This document shows positions 45,815 through 58,869 of a DNA stretch of 64,000 nt, one piece after another. The notes below the pieces were generated by a model. It was not told the origin of the DNA. It saw nothing but the letters and a program-made list of their open reading frames with translations, and ran no database searches. Origin of the DNA: Cristatella mucedo (taxonomy: Eukaryota; Bryozoa; Phylactolaemata; Cristatellidae); assembly GCA_009760855.2 (NCBI GenBank), contig WPIO01000118.1:250001-314000 (forward strand), written 5' to 3'. Each line of letters begins with the position of its first letter. Within the stretch, counting starts at the first letter, position 1. A program made the position numbers and the translations under genes.

Positions 45815-48365
45815 CCCAACTTAACGCTAGTCTTTGGAATCCTCATTCAATGTGCAAAAGATCCCTTATGCGACCATATTTCTGAAAAAGGTCTTGACCT
45901 GCTCGCCTTGACAAACTTGGCTAAAATCGGTAAACTAACCGACAATTAAAGACGAAGCCCCGACTGGGTTCTCCTTCTTTCACACCCCCCAGATCAATCA
46001 AAACTGGAGGTGGAGTTGCTATCACAACGCGCTCGAAATTCGACTTCAAGCCATTTGCATTACACTCGAAGCAGTCTTTCAAATCTATTTGTCTATATTT
46101 CATCCGATAACAACCTACCGTTGGTGGCATTGGTCAATCACCCACGAGGTGCCAAGTCCTCCTTTAACTTGAATTTCTCTGATCTCATTTCAATTCTGCG
46201 TGCAAGAGTTCAATCTTTCCTCATTATGGGTGATTTGAACACTCATGTTGATAACATATCTGATGCCTTCGGCTCTGAGTTTCGTGCATTAACTGACTGA
46301 TTGTCTCTTGTGGCTCATGTCATGGCCCTAATCACGTCAAGGATCACACACTCGATCAAATGTTCTCACACAACTGCACTTTGTCATCACCATTTATTAC
46401 CAAATTCTGCTCATTAGACCACATAAGTTTTCATTCAGTCCGCAATGTGTGCTCTCATCCTCATCTAAAATCACCTCTGACTCGAGAAACCTCAAGACCC
46501 TTGACATCGATACTGTCCGTGCGAAAATATCTGCCTCGCCTCTGCTGCTCAGTCCCCCTTCCGACCTATCATCATTGGTAGCTTGCTACAACACGGCACT
46601 AGCTGACTTGCTCGATGAATTTGCACCTCTGACCAAGTGCACTGTGGGCACTCGCCCAGCTGGCCTTTGGTTTAATGCCGACATTAAACAAGCTAGGTCA
46701 ACTCAGCGAAAGCTTGAAAAACACAAACAAGATCAGGACTGACTGTCCATCGACAGGCATACCAGCACTTCTGTAGATCGTACCAATCGGTCCTAGCAAA
46801 TGCCAAGACTAGCTTCTACAAAAAACATTGTTGAATCGCAGATGCACAATCCAAAAATTCTGATTTCGACGATCAACCATCTCCTTAACCGCTCCCAGGT
46901 TAGTGCCTTACCACGTGATCCCTGTGATGATCTAGCTGATCGCGTCTCTAGCTTCTTTGTCCAGAAGATAGACAAGATCAGGGAGTCCATCCCTAAGATG
47001 GCAGCACCCCATGGAATGATATCCCCCAATTCATTGCAGTACCTCAACGTCAACATTCAAGGTCACTAGTGACCTCGTCCTGAAGTTCATATGCGAATAG
47101 AAGAAGACAACTAGTCCTCTGGACGCTATTTCCACTGTCCTGCTTCTACGATGCATTGATCTGCTACTGCCATGCATAACTAACATCATAAACATGCTAT
47201 TAGTTTTAGGTCATGTCCCAGTACTTTTCAAAAAGGCTGTAGTCAGGCCACTACTCAAGAAAGCAATACTAGACCAAGAGAACTTGGGCAACTTCCGCCC
47301 AGTCGCTCTTCTACCGTTCTTGTCAAAGACACTAGAACGAGTCGTGGTAGACCAGCTGAACTCATATATTGAAACTTCAAACCTTGCTAGTAAGTTCCTG
47401 GCTGGTTTTCGAGCTAATCACTCCATAGTCAGCATTGATTCGGTGGTGTACCGACCTATTTAGGAATGTAAAATCTGTCTGCTTTTGTTCAATCCTTTGC
47501 AGTTTTTGATACTATCGACCACCAAGTGTGCTTGGTCCTATTCTTTTAACGGTTTATACTCTTCCTCTTGCCGATGTGATTACCAGGCACATTCTAGGCT
47601 TTCACTTTTATGCAGATGTCACTCAGCTGTACCTCTCCTTTGATCCGTCCCAGCCCTCCATCACGTTGAAATCTCTCTACTCCCTGCTAATGATGAGATC
47701 TGCACATGGATGGCAGCAAACTCTCTTAAATTGAATGATACAACCAACTCACTTGATATGGGGCAAACCAAGTGTGATTCAGAAATTGGAGGGGTTAACG
47801 CTCAAAATCGGCTCTGCCAGTATATCTCGTGGTGAATCTGCACGAAATCTAGGTGTCATGTTCCAAAGTGACCTCTCGTTAGACGACCTCATCAGCTCCA
47901 CAATCAAGTGTGCCTACTTTCAGCTGCATAATATTGCTAAAATTCGGGCTTGTTTAGACAGGGATATAACATCTAAACGGGTTCATGCATTTGTGACATC
48001 CCGTCTTGACTTCTGTAACGCACTGAGTCAGTCTACCGGCTTGTGCACTCGGGCGGTTACAGCTTGTGCAAAACTCTGCAGCTAGGCTTGTCTGTTATGA
48101 GCGTTGCAGTTGTCCCATCATATCACTTCTCGCCGACCTGCACTGGCTCCCAGTCAAGCAATGCATCGACTTCAAGGTTCTGTCACTTACTTTTAGGTCC
48201 ATTCATTCTTCGGCTCCAGCCTACCCATCAGATCTACTTCCCCACCAGGCTAAGCATCGTACCACCTGGTTTTCGGAATCTATAACTGTTTAGCTATACC
48301 TCGTAGCAACCTCAAATCTTTTGGAGACCGCGCCTTTAGTTCGCATGCCCCCAAAGCCTGGAACT
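45815..48365 (+). mobile_element. LINE A (CR1/L2-like), endonuclease and RT remains, 3' end lost
   Basis: Longest LINE A copy. Broken frames give the end of an apurinic endonuclease domain (GDLNTHVD near 46228), an RT start (VVRPLLKKA, NFRPVALLPFLSKTLERVV near 47230-47345), motif A (FDTIDH near 47508) and motif C as YADV at 47609-47620 where YADD is needed. The post-RT region follows to about 48365. Frameshifts and stops are many. The usual hairpin and (TTA)n tail are absent because sequence switches abruptly to inverted LINE B. Confidence 0.85.
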
Positions 48366-50010
48366 CACTTTCTCAGTTGCTGCAGCAGATTCCGACGGTT
48401 TGAATGACAAGTACAGCTAGGTACCGTCAGCATAAACGTGATATCCTATCCCATGAGCCTTAATCACTTTTCCGAGAGGTTGAGTATAAATGGAGAACAG
48501 CAAGGGACCGAGTACAGACCCTTGAGGGACTCCACAGGTGACTCGTCTCGTGTGTGAGACCTGACCCCCAAACGACACGGATTGAACACAATCAGACAAG
48601 TACGATTTAAACCACGCCAGTGCTTCGTCCGCCAGACCGATCGTTCTCAATCGTTCAGGCAGAACTTTGTGATCAATGGTGTCGAAGGCAGCAGACAGAT
48701 CTAGCAGAGCTAGGGCAGTGACATTCCCGTCATCTTTGCTACGTAGAATGTCATTGGCTACACGGAGGAGAGCAGTTTCAGTAGAGTGCTGCCTCTTAAA
48801 CCCTGATTGAAATGCTTGACATTTCACTATTTTCAATATGTTCAACCAGCTGCTTAGCAAGAATTTTTTCGAGAATCTTTGACAATAAAAGAAGAAAGGA
48901 AACTGGGCGATAGTTTACAAGGACGTCTGTATCTAATCAAGGCTTTGTAAGTATGGGTCGAACGATTGCCGATTTGAAGGACTTGGGGACGTGCCCATTT
49001 TCCCAGAGAAACATTACAAATCTTGGTTATGGCAGGGCTAAGTTGGTCTGCTAGTAATGACCACAGAGATGAAGGTACGGGGTCTTCAGGAGACGAGCTC
49101 TTTTTGCTAGACCTTATTAAGGTAGCCACATCGCATGCAGAAACCTCGGAAAACCTTTTAAGGAAGGTCACAGGTTGTGGAACCGCGATTGCTTTAGTCG
49201 GAGGGGGCTTAATGGAGGCACAAATATGCACAATTTTTTCAGTAAAGGCTGAAAACTTTTCGGCTGAGCCATTAATATCTGGGGCATCAGACCTCACAGT
49301 ATTAGCCAGTAAATGGTTTACTGTCTTATAAATCTGCTTAGGGTCCGACTGGCAGGAATTCAGCTTTCGGATGAAAAAAGCCCTGGTTTTTTAAAGCTTT
49401 CGGGTTTAAACTCAAAGGAAGTCTGCATCAGACCCCGATTTCTTGAAACGACGTTCAAGCCTGCGCTGAACACGGCACATCTTTAGTTTTTTTGTAAATT
49501 GAAAGGAATCTCCACGACTTTGAGCAGGAATAGAATGAACGGGAGCATGCTTGTCAAGAGCACTCCTGAGTGTCATGTTCATCGCATCAGTGCGGGTATC
49601 GAGGCTGCCGGTCAAGTCTGAATGAAGATCAAGAAGACCTGCATCACAAACAGATTTAAAAAACTTCTCTATGTCAATGCTTTATAAGTTACGTCGTTTG
49701 ACAAGTTCGACATTACCCTGTACGTACGGAAGGAACAGGAACAGTAAACGAGACCGAACAATGATCTGAGAGGGTCAGTGGGCACACCACAAGGTCAGTG
49801 GGGAGGACATCCTTAGTGATCACGAGATCTAGAATGTGGCCACCAACGTGGGTAATATGATAAACGTGTTGGACCAAACCAAAATTCTCCAAACAGTCGA
49901 GAAATGAGCGGACCTGGCTGTTGCTAGGGTTGTCAACGTGAATATTGAAGTCACCTACAATCAGTAACGGCCTGTCACACACAAACATTTTAGCAAGGAA
50001 CTCTTGAGTT
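48365..50010 (-). mobile_element. LINE B (CR1/L2-like), endonuclease and RT remains, 3' end lost
   Basis: On the minus strand the copy reads from endonuclease (LLIVGDFNIHVDN near 49960, then LSDHCSV) through the linker to RT with ALLDLSAAFDTIDH, GVPQGSVLGPLLF and a motif C of YADG at 48434-48423, followed by a stop. The active-site aspartate is lost, and the C-terminal part and tail are missing at the junction with LINE A. Confidence 0.85.
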
Positions 50011-50159
50011 CAACAGTCTAGGACCAGCAAGGCAAAACACAAATCATCTATTATTATTAATATTATAATATACTGTACTAATACTGCAACATAAATGCCT
50101 CACACACTCCCGGGTGACTTGGTTCCCCAAAACCTACTGGAACTACTCAGCAGCACCAG

Positions 50160-50382
50160 TCTTCCTCATTGACACCATCAAGTCCTCCATGCTACTCACT
50201 ACCTCAGCTGCTCTCCTAACTCTGGTATGCTTCCCACTTTCTCTTTGTTGCGTAAGACAAAGTCTGTTGGCTACCGAATGCATACCGAAAGGTGCTTAGG
50301 CTGTGAGTGCGCTCTATAAAACTTTCCTGCATAACATCCACGTAGTCTTTGTGGAGTTACAGAGATACATTACATTACATAA
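50160..50382 (+). mobile_element. LINE B, 3' UTR fragment
   Basis: Contains the CTCACTACCTCAGCTGCTCT stretch, the CCGAATGCATACCGAAAG core and (TTACA)n at 50368-50382. Confidence 0.78.
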
Positions 50383-52355
50383 GAGCGATTACATGGCTAT
50401 TCACGTTTGTGTTTGCATCATGCAAGTGCTCAGAAAGCAATTTGCAAGAAAGCACAGTAGGTCATGCATTTAACCATTTTTCAATGATGCACATGACATT
50501 TTTGTATTGACCTCTCAATGGTGCTGTGGACCAACATAGGTACACGCAAAGTAGGAAACACAGATTAGCATGCAGTGTCCGTAACGCCAGATCCTTACTA
50601 TGAAGCAAGGCTGGGCCTCTCAACGAGCCCAGAGATGACGATCATTGAAGCAGCAAGGTGGCCGGCAGGTACGGCATGAACTGGTGGTTTTTCTTGCCCA
50701 ACACGTAACTATGATCTTGGCACAAAATCTCACAGAGAGTGTGTCTGACATGATCTAGCTGATGTAGCACAAGCCGGCCGGTCAGACATCATAGCAGCCG
50801 GAGAACATCAAATGCTAAAGATCACCTGCATCATGTCGGAAGGTCGACCAGGCAGACAAGCACGGTCCCAAAGTCAAGAAATGCTGTCAATATTACGTCT
50901 CCAGGCTCGATCGACAAACAGCATCCCTTAAAGACACTGCTGGCACTGGCAGCAAAGCAGAAAACGACAGACCCAATATATGGGCCGAGGGTTCATTAAC
51001 GCGTAGGCTGCATTGAAGAGTACTCATGAAATGGCTGATTCGTCAACGGCCATCTCACTACTTGTCAGATGATACCCTTTGGACAAGACGGTTGCTTCGA
51101 AGCCCGGCCGATTTTCAAGAGCCTACCAAATAAACCAAACAAAGTTCTTTGGGTTTATAAGAGATAAATTGCTCGTGCCTACACTAATTTTACTACTGCA
51201 AACACCCCGTCCTAGCATATCAAGAAGATGGGCTTGAGAAGGAGATTTTGAGTCAAATTCTAATCCTCATGATATTGCCTGAATATAGTCCTATACACAA
51301 CCCAAATTCCTTCCACATTTTTTCGCAGGTGAACACAACATAATCACCTGCTCAAAGAAGCAGCATGAAAGATTGGTTGCACTTAGCAACAAACCATCGG
51401 TCTGGCCAGTGCAGCAGACAATCACATCTTGCTGCACACGTACTGAAGCAGTGATGTCTCCACGTTAGCCTCATTCAGGATCGCTGACAATATGCCCAGG
51501 CAAGCCATATCGCATACAAATATGCAAACAATTAACGATGGAAGCCATATTAAATGCTCTACAACAATGAAAAATAACCCAGCTCTAATTTGGAGCTCAA
51601 ACATATAAGTTAACTTTACATGATTTGTAGCGATGCAAAAATGCGATGACAACAAATGTGCCAATCAACGAAATCCAATGAACCACTCTGATCGGGTCCA
51701 GGTGCAACATCTCACCAGTCTGACTGCTGTCTATGGCTGCATGCCGAAGGTATGGACATGCCAGGATAGTCGCCGAATAACAAGTATTTCAGCAATCTCA
51801 AGCATACCAAAAGTGGTAAGGTTCATTCAGCACACCTGGCCACCTTTCCCCCGACCGACTTGGAAGGGCCAACTGGCTGGCTTGCTGCCGGCATACCCCT
51901 GCAGCCCATCTATGTCTAGCTGCCAAAAGCATTGACAAATGTTGTTCCCTAATTTGCTTAATAAAAAGCCAAAATACAAGAAAAGGTAAGGCCACACTAT
52001 ACAACAAACATGGAATTTCAAGGACTGCCTAAAACAGTCAGCCATAGCCGTATGGTTGTACGTTTCTACGTTAGACACACTGATGGAGCAAATAATTGGA
52101 GTACCTAAAGATTTGAGCACACAAATCTTTCTAGCTAGACAAGCATGTACCTACAGGCACTAATAGGTTTTTATGCTAGCACGAGCAGGTCACTGTCTGT
52201 GGACTTGCTTCGCTGAGTCATAGTAGTTCCATCACGGAAGACAAAGCCTCGCCATCTTGCTGCTTGACGAAAGAGCGCAGTCTTGCCACGTGACGAAAGT
52301 GCCCCACCTTGCCACGTGACGAACTTTCTTGCTTTAATTAGTAGAGATATCTGAG
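50383..52355. other. Unannotated stretch
   Basis: No LINE, SINE or exon recognised. A short duplicated motif TTGCCACGTGACGAA lies at 52284-52327. Confidence 0.5.
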
Positions 52356-52357
52356 TA

Positions 52358-52975
52358 CAGTCGTCTCTCGCCACTTTGCACTTCGACTTTCGCGGCTTCA
52401 CTCTATCGCGGTTTTTTCAAATATCTTCACTAAAAAGTTGATCGAGATGGTGAAAATGATACAGCTTTCGCTCGGTTGTCTGAGTCAATTACACACCCCT
52501 GCATCACAATTAAAATTAAAAATGTATTCGAGCACCCTCACAAATCCTTCAACGTCAGGTGCAGCCTCATTGAGAGCAGCAACCTTCCTCTTCTTTGCCG
52601 TGCAGTACACCTCTTCATCATCATCCAACAAGTTGCACCAATTTCATAAGTTAGTGGTTGTGTGTAAAAACTGCATGGGTTTAATTAAATGTACACTAAT
52701 AATAGTATGATATTTGTAACGTCTGATACGTCTTATTATCCTTTACTTTGTCTAATATAGTGGGTAATGCCAATGTGATGGTGACTAAAACGGTGTTTAT
52801 TTCATGTCCAGAAGGCTTTAATAATGTTAACACCGAATTAGAGGGTCGTGAACAGGTTTTCTATGCTCTAGTTACGAAAATATCCGATTTATAAATAAAG
52901 AATCGTACTTCTCGGAAATTTACCTATCGCGGCAGAGTCTGGAATCGATTAACCGTGATAAACAAGTGACGACTG
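52358..52975 (+). mobile_element. Non-autonomous Tigger/pogo-like DNA transposon (MITE)
   Basis: Ends are CAGTCGTCTCTCGCC and, inverted, CAGTCGTCACTTG, each bordered by TA (52356-52357 and 52976-52977), the target duplication of Tc1/mariner-pogo elements. Subterminal TATCGCGGTTTTTTCAAATA is typical of Tigger-type ends. At 618 bp with no transposase frame, it must have relied on a partner. Strand is arbitrary. Confidence 0.8.
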
Positions 52976-53056
52976 TAATCGGGGTCATCAACAAGTTATA
53001 TACATCCCGAAAGAAAATCACCACTGCCTCACCTTTAAGTTACATAATATCAAACT

Positions 53057-53155
53057 TGCCACAGACAGACCTTAAACTGAGAATACACAGTGAGCCGTAT
53101 ACCATAATTGCCACAAGCAGACCTTACACTGATAATATACAGTGAGCCGTAATGG
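53057..53155 (+). repeat. Direct duplication at the SINE edge
   Basis: Two copies about 53 bp apart share CAGACCTTA, ACTGA and ACAGTGAGCCGTA; the second runs into the SINE 1 head. Confidence 0.7.
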
Positions 53156-53341
53156 TACACTAAGCTAAGGCGGTTGGTTTTCCCGACCTGGTTCCCAAGG
53201 TCGTGGTTCGATTCTTTAGGCGATCCTTTATTGGGTGAACGATCCTGTATTGCCTCTGCATGCCGTAGTGATAGCCTTAAGGGCTCTTCTGCCTCTATAC
53301 AAATGAGGCTGCTAAATCAGCGGGCATTTTTTTTATATAAA
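53142..53341 (+). mobile_element. tRNA-derived SINE, family 1
   Basis: GTGAGCCGTAATGGTACACT head, a degraded B box GGTTCGATTC, an internal duplication around GATCCTTTATTGG, the body, and a T-rich end. Confidence 0.72.
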
Positions 53342-54835
53342 GCCAAGATACTTCTAACGCTACATTTACTCACGAATTTACACACAGCTAGAATTGAATT
53401 TTAGTGCAAACTCTTCGGCTTTCCGAGAAACAAATTCCCATAAGGCGTGATACAGCAGCTAATTGTATTTCTGCCAGTAATGAATCAATAAATCCACATT
53501 TATAACGTACTTAACTTGACCCGAAGGGACCGACAACAGGCACTGCCGAACCGAGGTGGCGGCCTTGGATTCGATAGGGATTGGGACTCCTCCAAAAGGA
53601 GCAAAAGTAACCCCGACCGTCTGCAATGAGTGGCGATACCTTCTGAAAGGAAAGCCTCACCTAACCGTCTTGGCAACTTTTGCCTTGGAGGCAAGACCTG
53701 ATATCTTACATTAGCCAGACATTCCTCCACTGTGGGTGACAGATTGAAGGCAGCAGCTGCTGCTCACAGTGGCTTGGCAGCTAGGACAATCAGCCATTTT
53801 CCTTCACTAGCGAAATGTGGACCGTTGGAGTTTAGGCTCACTACAGTGCGCTATCTTTATCGGATAGCAAACCGCCCCCTAAAAATCAAGAGGACAAGCA
53901 AAAGAACACCCGATGTTCACCAAGGAGATCCACCTCAGCACAGGCTAGGGATGAATGGGCATAACGGAGGAGAAAGAACACAAGACATTACATCCGGGTC
54001 AACCCAAGCCGACTAAAGCCCGACAGGCAGGCTTCTGCCTTCACCTATGGGAATATGCTCTTCCAGCCAAAAGTGGCATTCGGTATGCAACCAATTGCCT
54101 GACAGCATCATATATGTCATGGAATAAAGGAGATTAAGTTAAGTTGGAAAGAAGCAGCAGCAAAGATACCTGGATAAAAGCACAAAAATCAGCAGTATTA
54201 TCAACAGCAATAATCGTAGCACTGGAATTGGTGAGTCGACAAGGTAGCTGAAAGTGAAATAGGAGTAACAAAAAATGGTTGCCACTAGGAGACTGCAGAG
54301 TAAGAAGCAGCTGAAACGACTAGGTAGGAATGGATGGGGTCAGCAGCAGATCTGGAAGGTTTGATTGGGAATTTGAGTGGTATCCACAGTTTAAGCCACA
54401 CTGTCTTCTGAAGTAGTGACAACAGGCTGCATTTCTTACAGTCTACTTCTAGTCATGCAGCCACAATGAGGCTAACGGCCAAGGCATAGGTGAGCTGGAT
54501 AACGGCTATCAGAAGATGATGCGACAGAATGATAGCCCAATCAGACTAAAACCAAGATGCTGCTAAGATCCACAGCTAATCGCTAGGGCACGAGTAACTA
54601 ATTCTGGAAATGGCCTTACCACAGCTACAACACACCACACATCATTAAGGCAAATTCACCGCTTGTAACTACATGTTTCGTGTTTTCAAGAACAGCAGTG
54701 TCTGTCCTACGAAGCCTTGCTGATTCACAAAGCCAATTCACTGGGATGAAATCACGTGGATATGGGCAAGGAAACAAGCTGTGACCACTTGTCCGGGTTG
54801 TCGGTTAGCAAGTTTTGAGTGCTCTATAGAGTGCG

Positions 54836-54887
54836 AATTGTCACTCTTTGCCTAAATGTCACTAAATTGTCACTCTTTGCCTAAATG
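54836..54887 (+). repeat. 29-bp tandem duplication
   Basis: AATTGTCACTCTTTGCC occurs at 54836 and 54865. Confidence 0.85.
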
Positions 54888-55228
54888 AGTGCTCTTCTAT
54901 ACAGTGCAGACTCAAGATGCTGGGGGAGGTGGCTTTCTGAGTAGTGATGGCCGTGCTTAAAAATGCAGCAGCAATAGAAAATCCTCACGTCCCTCATCTC
55001 CCATTCGCAATGGTCAGGGACTCATCACTATCGCACAACCATGACGACAAAGCACGAATAACTGGGTTTAGGCTTGCAAAGATGATGCTACTTATACTAA
55101 GCAAGTGCACAAGATGCACAGACTTACCCTATATATCTTGATAAGATCGTCGGCATCAAGATCAGAGATCCATGTAGTCACGGGATAGCCAAGCAGAGCC
55201 ATCTCGATACCGGATCCTGGCATCCACT

Positions 55229-55360
55229 CCCTAAAAGGGATAATAATAATAATAATAATAGTGCATTTGATATAGAGCTCTCAGAAACTCAACCTCTCTA
55301 TAGGCACTTCAAATTTGCTGCAAAGGAAGCACGATCGAATGGTTAGTAGCATTAAAGTGA
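55229..55360 (-). mobile_element. LINE A tail only, diverged
   Basis: (TAA)n at 55239-55261, then a hairpin complement with several changes and GCTGCAAAGGAAGCACGATC. Confidence 0.72.
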
Positions 55361-55472
55361 CTTGCTACCAACCGCCTGGCTATAACACATATGACCCACA
55401 GAGAGCTGTACAGCAACTATATACGTGATGATAACTCTGAGCAACTAACATTAGAAACCAGACCTGATCTAT

Positions 55473-55850
55473 CTAGCACGTGCAAGCTAAACGGTTCTGT
55501 TGTTGCCTTGAAAAAATAAAACAAATGGGTGTGGTCGACGACCATTTAGAGGTAGCAAGTGAACACAGAATGAGTGGCCAGATTTTACAACGACTTGTCA
55601 ATGGCATCGCCAAGCGAGTTTTCTTATGATGTATCAGGGTCTTAATTTCCTTTAGAAGAGTGGGCATCGATACATTTGGTTTAATGGACCATTCGTGGGG
55701 TGATGAGCACAACATGGTGAGGCATTCTCCTTCAACCGGTACCCCTGTTTTGCTCCAGGCCGACTGTAATGGCATGCGATGGCCTTCACATCCATCGCCA
55801 AAGACGGTCACCTTAAACACCGGACCAAACAGGGCGGCATAGTACTATCA
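55473..55850 (-). pseudogene. Unassigned coding-like frame, perhaps a transposon relic
   Basis: On the minus strand an open frame reads AALFGPVFKVTVFGDGCEG, SPHEWSIKPNVSMP and LLKEIKTLIHHKKTRLAMP, then a stop at 55473. The composition is protein-like. It has no clear ATG start, abuts a LINE A copy, and I could not place it in a family. Confidence 0.25.
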
Positions 55851-55865
55851 TACTATCTTATTAGT

Positions 55866-56798
55866 TATGGGCAAACCTAGTGTGATTCTGAAATTGGAAA
55901 GGCCGAGGCTCAAAATTGGCTCTGCCAGCATATCTCCTGTTGAATCAGTTCGAAATCTAGGTGTCATGTTCCAAAGTGACCTCTCGTTAGACGACCACAT
56001 CAGCTCCACAATCAAGTCTGCCTACTTTCAGCTACACAACATTGCTAAAATTCGGGCTTGTTTAGATAAGGATACCAAGTCTAAGTTGGTCCATGCATTT
56101 GTGACATCCTGTCTTGACTTCTGTAACTCACAGCTTGCTGGCCTACCGGCATGTGCAATCAGGCGATTACAGATGATGCAAAACTCTGCAGCTAGGCTTG
56201 TCTGTCGTGAGCGTCGCAGTTGCCACATCACAACACTTCTCGCCGACCTGCACTGGCTGCCAGTCAAGCAACAGATCGACTTCAAGGCTTTGTCGCTCAC
56301 TTTTAGGTCACTTCATTCTTTGGCTCCAGCCTATCTCTCAGATCTACTCCCCCAATAAGCCAAGCATCGCACCACTGCTTTTCGGGATCTAACTGCTTAC
56401 CTATACTTATTACAAGCCTCAAATCCTTTGGAGACCATGCCTTTAGTTCGTATGTTCCTATAGCCTGGAACTCACTCCCGACTTTTGTCACAACATCCCC
56501 TGACTTGACCATACTTATTAAGAACTTAAAAAAAAAAATTTAGGACAGCATTTAGTGGGTCCCTGTGATTCGTCCTTCGTGTGCTTATACGTGCTGACAC
56601 TGTGCATGCTACCACTAACCACACTTGCATGCTGACCCCTGTGCGCGTCACCCCTAACAATGTTATTCATGTTGTTTATCAAGCATGATATCTCTCACCA
56701 TTCAATCGCGTTTCCCTTTGCAGCAAATGTGAAGCACATAGAAAGAGATTAAGCTCTCCCTGTGGGTGCATTATCAAGTGCATTATTATTATAGCAAA
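55866..56798 (+). mobile_element. LINE A, 5'-truncated copy with variant tail
   Basis: An open frame at 55867-56358 covers the post-RT region, then decays. The tail differs from most A copies: AAGCACATAGAAAGAG and CTCTCCCTGTGGGTGC replace the standard stem bases. The copy at 61.9 kb shares this variant. Confidence 0.85.
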
Positions 56799-58673
56799 AT
56801 GAGAACCTCAATCGCCCAACTCAGAAGCAGACTAATTGCATAACGAGACAGCAAAATACTGCCTGCACAGCTCCTACGACAAGTGCAGCATAATATCAGC
56901 ACAAACGACTTCCTGGCATTTCTCACGAGTAATCACCAACGAGTTGCTATTTGCAACACGATAATCGGAACGACCAGTAATTCTCACGGCCATTGAGATG
57001 CATAATGCGATGACTCGGCCCAAGGAAGTGGGTTGAACTGAGGAAGGGCATGTCAGGTGAACTGGAGCTAACACTGCTTACATGTCGATGCCCCCACCCA
57101 CCATCAGAGGGGGAAGTAATACAAGACGACTCTGAATGCACAGGCTTGCACAAGAGAGAGCTCACTGACGATGGACAAAGCTAGTTCGGTGTGTAAGCTT
57201 AGCCATCCATTCGTAAAGTAGTAACTCAGCAAAACCTTGGCGTAGCAAAAGAGAAAAAATATACACATCCATTCGTGCTGCCTTTATCACTCTTATATTT
57301 TGTAAATCGGTGACTCAATGGCCTCGGCCACAACATAGTGGGGAGCTTCGTGAGACAGCAGGAAGCTGCACATCGTGGTCACAACTGCCACCACGGGTTT
57401 TAACCTAGGTGTGAGGAGCTTGCTCTTCACGACCTAGGACGCGGGTTCGAGTACTGCAGTGGGCATCCTTTACTACCCACAGCAAGCGGTGGTGATAGCC
57501 GTTAACGCTTGTCTGCTGCTATACAAATGAGGCTGTTGAATACGCTAGCCATTAAGTTTAACTTTTCAACGATGGAGCAGGAAATTACGTAAGGCGACAG
57601 AGCCTGAAAAGCATGCATGAAACAATGACATTGAATCTCGCGGCATAAGGACAGTGCACTTGATTATTCCGGTTGTAACTCAAGCGATCAAACAATGGCC
57701 TATAAGCAGTACATCAGGCGACAAAGCCCGAAAGCATGCATGAAAAATGCGGCACTAAAAGTGATCGCGGCGAAACAGAGCACTTACTCGATAATCGGCA
57801 GGAGAGAGCGCTTCACCTTAAACATCAGTTGCCTCAAGTAAAAGAGAAAGCCTGCTGCGTGTTCTTGCCGGCAGCAGCGAGACCAGACGTCGGCCGAAGG
57901 CCTGAACCGAATCAAATACAACAGGTCTGCATCGCCTGTGTAGTAAGCCTGTTGGAGCCGAGAGAGCAAAACCGGCAAGTTCAATGCACCGCACGACTGA
58001 GCGCAAGATTGGAGCACGAGAGCACGGCAAACTCCCTTTAAAAGGTAATCACGAGTGCTTGCCTGTAAAGGCACCTCGAACAACCTGTCGTAAGGCTGGG
58101 TAGCATGACCGAGCGGCAAGTCTCCTGACTCCAACACCTAGCACTTTATTTATTAAACCTGCTGGCCAAGCCCGGTCTAAGCACTCTAGACGATCCTATG
58201 GAGTAGAGGGATCATGCCCTCCCTCCAGTGTACTCCGCAGGCTGCCCTTTTATCCCATGCCTTGCTTTGCACCTCCGAGCCATTGCCCGATCCGAAGCCA
58301 CTCGACAGCTGGCGGAAGCTTGTGTGTGCATGGATGCCCCCACAGATGCCGCTCGTGCACGGATTTTCGGGCTCACATGCCGAGTCACCAGCTGCAAGCC
58401 ACTGTTCAGACCCTTCACAGCTCGACAGCAGGCTGCTGCCCGGCTAGGCTGATACCTCGAAGGGCAGTGAGCGACTCACTGATCTAAGTCGCCCGAGTCA
58501 GTATTCTCTCACACCTGTGCATGATTCAGTGCATGTGCTATTACTAACCAGCCAGAGGTCTTACTAACAGGTAGCCTGTAGCATGCTGGGCTAGGCATGC
58601 TACTTGTTTGTGCTTGCTTGCTTGCCACCGTGCATGTAACTAACCCTTTGCTATAGCTTCTCTTGCAGGTAGC
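56799..58673. other. Mostly unannotated stretch
   Basis: Apart from the SINE at 57388-57556 only weak frames are present, for example a minus-strand frame 58137-57784 with protein-like composition but no splice partners. Confidence 0.4.
57388..57556 (+). mobile_element. tRNA-derived SINE, family 1, diverged
   Basis: B box GGTTCGAGTACTGC, body GGTGATAGCCGTTAACGC and CTATACAAATGAGGCTG. Confidence 0.68.
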
Positions 58674-58740
58674 TGTAAACACCTAGATAGAGATTAAGTT
58701 CTCTCAGACCGTTACACGAACACATAATTATCATTAGCTA
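58674..58740 (+). mobile_element. LINE A or SINE 2 tail remnant
   Basis: CACCTAGATAGAGATTAAGT then TCTCTCAGA, diverged after that. Confidence 0.45.
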
Positions 58741-58869
58741 TGACATAAATATCAAACCGATGAGTCTAGACGACAATCAAGACTCTAGGATACTATGGAC
58801 GTGCAATATTTTGTACTTGCTGTTCACGAAGACATGGCAGGCCCCAAAGCGACTGTTGCAACACATACA

